From positions 1-9,206 of the forward strand of contig JBIILZ010000136.1 in assembly GCA_044338255.1 (NCBI GenBank): a stretch of 9,206 nucleotides of DNA, in the 5' to 3' direction. This document shows positions 1 through 5,660 of the stretch, piece after piece. Position 1 is the first letter of the stretch; every line of letters starts with the position of its first letter. The DNA comes from CAIUVD01 sp044338255 (GTDB lineage Bacteria > Planctomycetota > UBA11346). The translations under genes and the position numbers were made by a program. The notes beneath the pieces were generated by a model, which saw nothing but the letters and a program-made list of their open reading frames with translations, did no database searches and was not told where the DNA came from.

Positions 1-183
1 ATGTCCAACACCCGTTTCTTCAACCCGCGGCGCAATCGCGCCTGGAGCGGGATCGGCATCGATCGCGCCGCGGCTCGAAGCAACGCAATGCATTTGCCTG
101 CTCTGCGCAGCCATGGCCTGCGGTTCATGTTTCCCCGCGCGCCCATGCCAAAACGGGCGGTTTCATCGATGTCCCTCGCCAGC
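1..183 (-). other. Left-edge stretch downstream of the GH2 gene; no recognisable gene
   Basis: After the TAG that ends the GH2 reading frame, two minus-strand frames stay open to the window edge. One begins at an ATG near position 119 and reads MAAQSRQMHCVASSRGAID and onward. The other is rich in Arg and Leu. I recognise neither as a known family, and neither has a clear Shine-Dalgarno sequence. The first could be the start of a further gene in the cluster, but 39 codons are not enough to tell. No stem followed by a T-run is visible here, so I see no intrinsic terminator after GH2. Confidence 0.25.
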
Positions 184-1221
184 CTAGGGTGTACCTCCGC
201 TGACTTTTTCGACGGGGTCAAGAAAGACACCCGAGATCGTGGCATTAACTCCCGCCGTTGGCCGGATGCTGACCCGAACCGTGCCCATAATTTGCCAGCT
301 TTGATAGATACCCTCGGCAAAGCCTCCGGTCTCGCGTTGGTCAAGGATCTGCCCGGTGACCGCGTCGGCGATTTCCACGGTTTGCTTGCGCGATTTCCTG
401 TCATAATCAAGGTGGTAGATGCTCAGCCGGTGCGGGGCAGATCCGGCATCCAAAGTGAACACGAGGTTTTCTGCATAACGGCCTGCGGCTATGCGGTCTT
501 TGCCGGTCGGCGGATTTGCGAAATACGCCAGGGCACGCGGTTCATCGGTGGCTCCCTGATAGACCTTGATCCCGCCGGTTTTCCATTGGAGCTTGGCGTA
601 GCCGGGCAGCTTGGATTCCTTGCCCGCGAGTTCGTAGCCGTCCACGCCATACTTGCCCTGCCAAGCGCCTTGGGTCTTGTCATCAGTGCCGAGGAAGGTT
701 GCTGCCGGTTCAATCTTGCGCACAGCAATGTCAAAATATACGCTTTCTTCACGGAAAACAGTCTGGCCATCCTTGCGGGACTCCATCACAAGATAGAGCC
801 GCCGCTCATCGACTCCGGCGGGAGGCACGGTGAATACAATCTTTTGGGTGGCATGGAACCCCGGCTCGATTTTGAGCGCAACTTCCTCGCCTTTTACTGC
901 GAGCGTTCCATCCGGCTTGTCCCAGTGGCAGTTCCATGCAAAGGAGATTTGATCGCCGCTGAGGCCTCCATTAAAGACGGCAACTGTCCGCTCGATGCGG
1001 CTGCCGCTTCCAGCCATGGGCAGATAGTATGGCCACTCGATTTTTCCCTCTTTAAGAGCCCGCACATCGCTGCCGTTATTGGCCAAGATGCCAACGTCCT
1101 GGATCAGATAGGGATGCAGGCTGCGCTGGACAAACTTGACGATTGGCGAGCCCCAGCCGTCGAGGCCATCTTTGCGGTCGGCGTGGTTATTGACCTTCCA
1201 TGCATGCAAATCGTGGCTCAT
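184..1221 (-). CDS. C-terminal part of the GH2 protein, separated by the nonsense codon
   Basis: These 345 codons open with an ATG four bases after the TAA. They begin with the end of a GH2 barrel (SHDLHAWKVNNHADRKDGLDG, then GWGSPIVKFVQRSLHPY). Residues about 55-170 resemble a GH2 C-terminal beta-sandwich (RIERTVAVFNGGLSGDQISF). Residues about 173-336 form a separate beta-rich module, from ATFLGTDDKTQGAWQGKYG to GVNATISGVFLDP, of a kind I recall at the C-termini of secreted hydrolases; it may bind carbohydrate. There is no signal peptide and no catalytic Glu, so an independent enzyme is implausible. The ribosome could restart here, because stop and start are adjacent, but the only purine-rich stretch (AAGG) is too close to the ATG to be a good binding site. 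It is most simply the severed tail of the upstream gene. Confidence 0.75.
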   Translation of the reverse strand: MSHDLHAWKVNNHADRKDGLDGWGSPIVKFVQRSLHPYLIQDVGILANNGSDVRALKEGKIEWPYYLPMAGSGSRIERTVAVFNGGLSGDQISFAWNCHWDKPDGTLAVKGEEVALKIEPGFHATQKIVFTVPPAGVDERRLYLVMESRKDGQTVFREESVYFDIAVRKIEPAATFLGTDDKTQGAWQGKYGVDGYELAGKESKLPGYAKLQWKTGGIKVYQGATDEPRALAYFANPPTGKDRIAAGRYAENLVFTLDAGSAPHRLSIYHLDYDRKSRKQTVEIADAVTGQILDQRETGGFAEGIYQSWQIMGTVRVSIRPTAGVNATISGVFLDPVEKVSGGTP

Positions 1222-1224
1222 GCC

Positions 1225-2961
1225 TTAGAGGAAATTAGGCCAGTAATTGAGCCAGCTCCAGCCCGCCATGTAGGACCAGTCGTTTACACGCAGGATGCGC
1301 GAACCGACCGCGAACTGTCCCATGGCGCCAGTAGCCCAGAAATGTTCTCCCATTCCACGGATGCCTTTGCCCTCACCGACCTTTTCATTGATGTCTGTGT
1401 AATGGTTCATGATCCAAGCATGGCTGCCGCTTTTGGGGCCGGTGACTTTGCCTTGCCCTTGGGCGTGCAGTTCAAAGGTGAGGGGATGGATGTCATCCAC
1501 CTCGCGCATGTCGTCAATCGCTGCCCGCCACGGCCACGCTTTGTTGCGATCCTCGCGAACTTCGTTGGCGAGAGAGTACCTAGCTACACACGGGTGATTC
1601 CGGCAGGCCCGACCCATGTCGTGGTAGGTTTGCGGTGTATACTTTGAATTATAGCGGCTCAGGAAGTTGCCCCAAATCGGCGCCTCCGGTATGAGCATGA
1701 ATCCAACCTCGTCGGCTGCTTCCATCATATACTTGGTCGGTGGCGAACAATGCAGACGATTGGTGTTGATCCCCACGCGCAGGTAGCGCCGCCATGACTC
1801 CGGCGCTCCGGTTCCAGGCCCTGTCGGCGGCAGCCAGGCCGGTGAACTGTAAGAATCGTAGAGGCTGACCTGGCCTTCGGCCGACCCGTCGCTGAAGCCA
1901 GTCACGCGCACACCGTTGACCGTGTAGTAAAACGGACCTTCGGCGTGTTCGACGAACCCAAATCTCTGGGGATACTTCTGCCAGGTTCGCTTGCCTTCGA
2001 TAACGGTAAGGTTCAGGAAGTGCAATTGGGCCGTGTAATCCTCGCGGAACGGTATGTTCGGCCACCACCAGCTCTCGGATCCAAGTTCCCATGCTACCGG
2101 GCCGATCACCGCTTTCACCGTGCCGTGAGCAGGCACATTCACCTCGACTTCGGGAATGGCGGGATAACTCCAATCCCGTTTATTCCAAGATGCGAGTTCT
2201 CCACCGAGGGTCAACTTGCGATCTTGGTCCGTTGCGTTGCGCAGCCAGACATCGCAGGACAACTGCTTCTTCGACACCGATGGTCGAACGAAAATCTCCT
2301 GCACATGCACGGCTGGTAGAACGGCTAGGGTGATTGATCGCACAATGCCGTAGCCGACCTTCGAATTTCCGTGCCAGTTACTCCATTTTTCGGCCTCCTT
2401 GCGCGATGCCTCGTCGCTCCCTTCGGGATAATCCCAGCCAACGGAGATCTGCGCAGTCTTTATCTCCCCAGGATTGAAATAATGTCGGCGGTGATACGCT
2501 TTGACCTGTAATGTTTGCTCTTTCCCGGGTGCCACAGCTTCCGTCAGATCCATTTCAAACGGCACTTGCGGCCCGTGGTGTTCGCCAACCTTTTTGTTGT
2601 CTAGAAACACCTCGCATCCGTGCCCCACGGCTCCAAAGCGCAGCTTGACCACCTGCCCGGCTGACTCCGTAGGCATGGCGATTTTACGTTCGTAAAGAAC
2701 ATAGTCTTTCACGTCCTTCATCTCCTGAATGCGAGGTGACTGTTGGTCGGAATTCCAGCCGCCACCGGGAACCTTGATCGGACGGGCGGGGGCGTCATCA
2801 CAGCGCAGAGTCCACGCCGTGTCGGAAGCTAGATCCATTTCCTGGATGACTTGCGAGGCCGGAGGAGACGCCGCCTCGGTGCCGGCCAGGCTCATCGCTG
2901 CCAACAGACACATCAGTATCAAAAACCATGCCGTTTTAATGGGTTGAAGAGTGCGTTTCAT
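1225..2961 (-). CDS. Secreted glycoside hydrolase family 2 protein, N-terminal and catalytic part
   Basis: This 578-residue product is exported: MKRTLQPIKT followed by a hydrophobic run to about residue 27 is a typical signal peptide. Residues about 45-215 form the GH2 jelly-roll sugar-binding domain (KDYVLYERKI, FGAVGHGCEVFLDNKKVGEH). Residues about 216-340 form the Ig-like domain (VQEIFVRPSV to FGFVEH). The TIM barrel follows. The acid/base Glu467 lies in SLANEVRE and the nucleophile Glu539 in GMGEHFW, so both catalytic residues are encoded before the stop. The substrate could be a beta-galactoside, beta-mannoside or beta-glucuronide; the sequence does not settle it. I chose ATG 2961, 58 bases after the DUF5703 gene, for its signal peptide, although its AAGG is 12 bases away. 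A TTG at 3018, with GGAG four bases upstream and next to the preceding stop, would add 19 residues. The barrel is unfinished at the stop, so this fragment alone probably does not fold well. Confidence 0.9.
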   Translation of the reverse strand: MKRTLQPIKTAWFLILMCLLAAMSLAGTEAASPPASQVIQEMDLASDTAWTLRCDDAPARPIKVPGGGWNSDQQSPRIQEMKDVKDYVLYERKIAMPTESAGQVVKLRFGAVGHGCEVFLDNKKVGEHHGPQVPFEMDLTEAVAPGKEQTLQVKAYHRRHYFNPGEIKTAQISVGWDYPEGSDEASRKEAEKWSNWHGNSKVGYGIVRSITLAVLPAVHVQEIFVRPSVSKKQLSCDVWLRNATDQDRKLTLGGELASWNKRDWSYPAIPEVEVNVPAHGTVKAVIGPVAWELGSESWWWPNIPFREDYTAQLHFLNLTVIEGKRTWQKYPQRFGFVEHAEGPFYYTVNGVRVTGFSDGSAEGQVSLYDSYSSPAWLPPTGPGTGAPESWRRYLRVGINTNRLHCSPPTKYMMEAADEVGFMLIPEAPIWGNFLSRYNSKYTPQTYHDMGRACRNHPCVARYSLANEVREDRNKAWPWRAAIDDMREVDDIHPLTFELHAQGQGKVTGPKSGSHAWIMNHYTDINEKVGEGKGIRGMGEHFWATGAMGQFAVGSRILRVNDWSYMAGWSWLNYWPNFL

Positions 2962-3019
2962 AATTGAACTTTGCCTTACTTGTGTTGTTAGAAATTTCCG
3001 CTGAGCGGTTTGTATCAAC

Positions 3020-5245
3020 TCACTCCGGCAGGACGATATCGGTCCGGCGCGATTCGGGCGACACGGACCAGTTAATCAATTTGCCGCCGCGAACTTCACC
3101 GCTGACCACAGTGTTGCCTGGTGCATGGAGCCGGAAGCGGGCATCCCATTCTTTGGGCCAGGCCGGCAGCAGATGCAGTTTGCCGCCGCTCTCCTGCAAG
3201 AGCATCAGTTGCAGCGCATACATCCCGTTTCCGCCGTTGTCTTCATCCGGGGTGTAGTCGTTTCCGTCGGTCCAGAACGCGGGAAATCGCTGTTCCTTAT
3301 GCCCGTTGGTCAGATGGGTTGTGGTGCGTTTGCGGGCATCATCCGGCCAACCGAGGAGCGCGGTTTGGATGGCCATCTGAGTCCAGCAACCGTCGATCCG
3401 CGGCTGTGTAAATTTAGCCAACTTGAACGCGGTGCGGGCGACTTCCAGTTCCGGTTTTCCGACACCAAAAAGGCGGAAGGGATGAACTGCGTAGAGCTCA
3501 GGATTCTCGCTGTTGAAGCTTTTATGAGTCTGCCCGGGCGCATAGAAGAGCAGGGTTTCCTCATTGTTGACCACACCCCGAGGCAATGCCGGAATTTCCG
3601 AGCGAAGTTTCAACCAGCGCTGCCGCGCATCGGCCGGTACACTATCGGCAGGGAGCGCAAGCAGGTCACCGAGGACCCGGGTCAGGCCGGCAATGTCCGG
3701 GGCGGGATCACGCACTTTCCAATAGGTTTCGGCAGAATTGACCGGCTCAATCAGAACCTTGCCGTCGGGCCCGCGGCTGAAGTGTTCGGAGTAGAAGGTC
3801 AGGCCGGCATCGGCGATCGGCAGCAGCGTGTCCTTCAGGAAAGCGTGATCCCCGGTGTAGGCGTAATAATCGAACATCATGGCGCTGAGTTCAATGATCG
3901 GCATGTAGTAGTGCTTGATGAAGTGAGGCTTGTCCTCGGGGCTTACCTTGCTCAGGCCGCCCCAATAACACTGGACTTCGCAGAAATACGCCCCGCCGTG
4001 GCCATAAAGTTCACGGACATTCGCCGCATTCACATCCAGCATCGCCCGGTACATGCGGAAGAAGGGCCGCATCAGATCGAAGTCGCCACACGCCATCATC
4101 GGCCAGTACATCGCGCGCGTGTTCTGAAACCAGTAGCAGTGTCCCCATCGCCGATAATCAGCCGTACGGTTTTTGTTCTTCTCTGTGTCCGGCCAATCGA
4201 CGGTGAAAAGCGAGCCGTTAAACTTGATCGGATAGGTGCCACGGCTCGTGCAGGCGTTCTTGAACCGTTGTAAAAGATAGCCTTGACCAACTTCATGAGC
4301 CCGCTCACCACCGCTCAGGAAAATATGGCTACGCTCCCAGAAAGCACGCCACCAGGCAAGGTGAGCGTCGCGCGCACGGGCCATATCCAAACCAGCCGCC
4401 TTCGCCGCGGCATTGGCAAGTTGTTCGGCAAATACCTCCGCCGTCGGCGTAGTGGCAGTATGGGTGACCACTGTCAGCGAATGGTTCGTGCGTGCTTCGC
4501 TGCTGCTTAGCGTAGTCGGTGTCGCGGGATTTAGCCCTTCGCCCCAGACTGCCGCCCCGGTGGTAACTCCCAGCGGCCCAGCATTTCCTTTGCTGGTAAA
4601 GCCTGCGGGTCCCGAGGACTTTTCCGTGACCCGGCTGCGCAACAGCCACGAAATCCGGCCATCCTTTGGCGACAAAATGAGATCCGCTGGAGCGAATTTG
4701 GTTTCCTGTTGTCGCCAGGATTCCATCGTGACAACGAGGCTTGCCGGTTTGGGCGTGGAGGCCTCCAAACGGATCACGCTCTGGTTGGCGTCGACCCATA
4801 GGCGAAGCGTTGCGCCGTTCTCCCCCGCCACCTCCAGCGTTCCGTCGATCAAGCGCAGAGTCTGCCGGAAGACCGGACTTGCGCCGAAGGGCGATGGGCT
4901 AAAGCGGCAGCGCAAACGGCCAACCTTGGTTAAGCCATAGCCGCCATAGTCCCCTCCAGAGATGTCGCCGCAAAACGCATCATCGCGGGCGATGTAGAAC
5001 ACCAGGTCACCCGAAGGTTCCATCCAGACGTTCAGCGCCGTGGACCCGTTACCCAGTGGCATCGATCCCCGTGAATCGGCGCTGGGAGTCGTCCACACAA
5101 CATTGAAATCGGCCAGCGATGCAGCCAGGGGATCGGCGGCGGCTGTTTTATCCAAACCGGCCGTGCCTTCACTGGCAAAACCTGCGCCAATGATTGCCAG
5201 AATGACGCCCGCCACAGCGAAAAAACTTTTCAAAATTTTTCTCAT
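3020..5245 (-). CDS. Secreted DUF5703-domain, GH95-like glycoside hydrolase
   Basis: A 741-residue exported protein. MRKILKSFFAVAGVILAIIG is a signal peptide, with likely cleavage near residue 24. Residues about 46-290 are a DUF5703-type beta-sandwich: DFNVVWTTPSADSRGSMPLG and NVWMEPSGDLVFYIARDDAF are its characteristic opening. Residues about 295-690 look like an (alpha/alpha)6 barrel related to GH95/GH65 (WWRAFWERSHIFLSGG, WGHCYWFQNTRAMYWPMMAC, LFYAPGQTHKSF, NGGNGMYALQLMLLQES). The short C-terminal beta segment (LHLLPAWPKEWDARFRL) matches the GH95 style of ending. Substrate is unknown; alpha-fucoside or alpha-galactoside would be the guess from GH95. I chose ATG 5245 because AAGGAG lies six bases before it and the signal peptide starts there. 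The frame is open for a further 78 codons upstream (see the leader remnant). GH2 follows 58 bases downstream, so the two are likely co-transcribed. Confidence 0.88.
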   Translation of the reverse strand: MRKILKSFFAVAGVILAIIGAGFASEGTAGLDKTAAADPLAASLADFNVVWTTPSADSRGSMPLGNGSTALNVWMEPSGDLVFYIARDDAFCGDISGGDYGGYGLTKVGRLRCRFSPSPFGASPVFRQTLRLIDGTLEVAGENGATLRLWVDANQSVIRLEASTPKPASLVVTMESWRQQETKFAPADLILSPKDGRISWLLRSRVTEKSSGPAGFTSKGNAGPLGVTTGAAVWGEGLNPATPTTLSSSEARTNHSLTVVTHTATTPTAEVFAEQLANAAAKAAGLDMARARDAHLAWWRAFWERSHIFLSGGERAHEVGQGYLLQRFKNACTSRGTYPIKFNGSLFTVDWPDTEKNKNRTADYRRWGHCYWFQNTRAMYWPMMACGDFDLMRPFFRMYRAMLDVNAANVRELYGHGGAYFCEVQCYWGGLSKVSPEDKPHFIKHYYMPIIELSAMMFDYYAYTGDHAFLKDTLLPIADAGLTFYSEHFSRGPDGKVLIEPVNSAETYWKVRDPAPDIAGLTRVLGDLLALPADSVPADARQRWLKLRSEIPALPRGVVNNEETLLFYAPGQTHKSFNSENPELYAVHPFRLFGVGKPELEVARTAFKLAKFTQPRIDGCWTQMAIQTALLGWPDDARKRTTTHLTNGHKEQRFPAFWTDGNDYTPDEDNGGNGMYALQLMLLQESGGKLHLLPAWPKEWDARFRLHAPGNTVVSGEVRGGKLINWSVSPESRRTDIVLPE

Positions 5246-5493
5246 CTTTATCTCCTTAATTGCATTCGCTGCGGCCTTGTTGATCGGGACGACGGTGGTC
5301 GCACCCGAGTCAGCGGCCGCTCCAGCCACGCCGTCCGCACCTACATCGTTGACCTGCACCGGCGGAACCTCGGCGCCCCAGGCCTTGGCGGGTTCAAACA
5401 AGAGCGGGGTGACCAGCACGCACATGGTGGCAAGTACGGAAGGAACACGTTGGATGATAGAGAAAGATTTTTTATCGGGTTACGTTGATGCAT
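5246..5493 (-). pseudogene. Remnant secretion leader resembling the start of a GH28/pectate-lyase beta-helix protein
   Basis: In the same frame as the DUF5703 gene, upstream of its start, the sequence reads KKSFSIIQRVPSVLATMCVL, TPLLFEPAKAWGAE, then VQVNDVGADGV and INKAAANAIKE. The first part looks like a signal peptide. The second resembles the opening of GH28 and pectate-lyase-superfamily proteins (VxDFGAxGDG, tDdTaAIqkAI, quoted from memory). The leader frame starts just after a TAA (5480-5482) and lacks an ATG before its hydrophobic core. A good ATG (MHQRNPIK, 5491-5493) is in another frame and would join if one A were added to the A6 run at 5468-5473. The homology stops where the AAGGAG of the next gene begins. 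I read this as a truncated, frameshifted gene start left by a deletion. It could instead be an upstream leader peptide. Confidence 0.45.
5252..5257 (-). promoter_or_regulatory. Ribosome binding site fixing the DUF5703 gene start
   Basis: AAGGAG followed by the six-base spacer ATAAAG and then ATG. It is the best Shine-Dalgarno match in the window. It argues that translation starts at 5245 rather than at the upstream in-frame ATG at 5425, which has no such site. Confidence 0.8.
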
Positions 5494-5494
5494 A

Positions 5495-5522
5495 GCCATG
5501 CCCCATTCGCTTGGGGCATGGC
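5495..5522. repeat. 11-bp perfect inverted repeat (hairpin) between GH3 and DUF5703 genes
   Basis: The arms GCCATGCCCCA (5495-5505) and TGGGGCATGGC (5512-5522) are exact reverse complements around a six-base loop. No T-run follows on either strand, so it is not a classical intrinsic terminator. On the minus strand it covers a G-rich Shine-Dalgarno-like stretch and an ATG that lies two codons before the ATG at 5493. It could therefore limit translation of the leader region, or protect the 3' end of GH3 mRNA. Confidence 0.6.
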
Positions 5523-5660
5523 CAGAATCGCTGTCACACCCTGGCGGCCGACCTGCCATTGGACCATTCACATTCCCGCAGCGTGGCGACCACGCAAAAC
5601 GCCATGTCGCTGTCGTTGTGACATGCCGTGTCTGGCTGAAACCACCGGTCAGGGTGGATG

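Larger units (their letters stand above)
184..2961 (-). pseudogene. GH2 glycosidase gene interrupted by one in-frame TAA
   Basis: The two open segments 1225-2961 and 184-1221 lie in the same reading frame. They are separated only by TAA (1225-1227) and one Gly codon (1222-1224). Without the stop, the product would be 925 residues: signal peptide, GH2 sugar-binding and Ig-like domains, TIM barrel, then C-terminal beta domains. The join reads WLNYWPNFL-stop-GMSHDLHAWK, which runs smoothly across the end of the barrel as in intact relatives. From memory, relatives usually have Glu at the stop position, one base away from TAA (GAA). This indicates a recent nonsense mutation, or a sequencing or assembly error, rather than two ancestral genes. 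Little other decay is visible: no frameshift and no second stop. Confidence 0.8.

Noticed and set aside
1..1647. 548-codon open frame on the plus strand opposite GH2
   Set aside because: It overlaps clear GH2 coding sequence with catalytic motifs on the minus strand, and its own translation has no domain-like features.
2999..3009. CCGC-TGA-GCGG hairpin between the DUF5703 and GH2 genes as a terminator
   Set aside because: Only four pairs and no T-run, and it overlaps the intergenic space expected in an operon.
3125..4273. 382-codon plus-strand open frame opposite the DUF5703 gene
   Set aside because: It is a shadow of a well-supported gene, with no ribosome binding site or recognisable motif.
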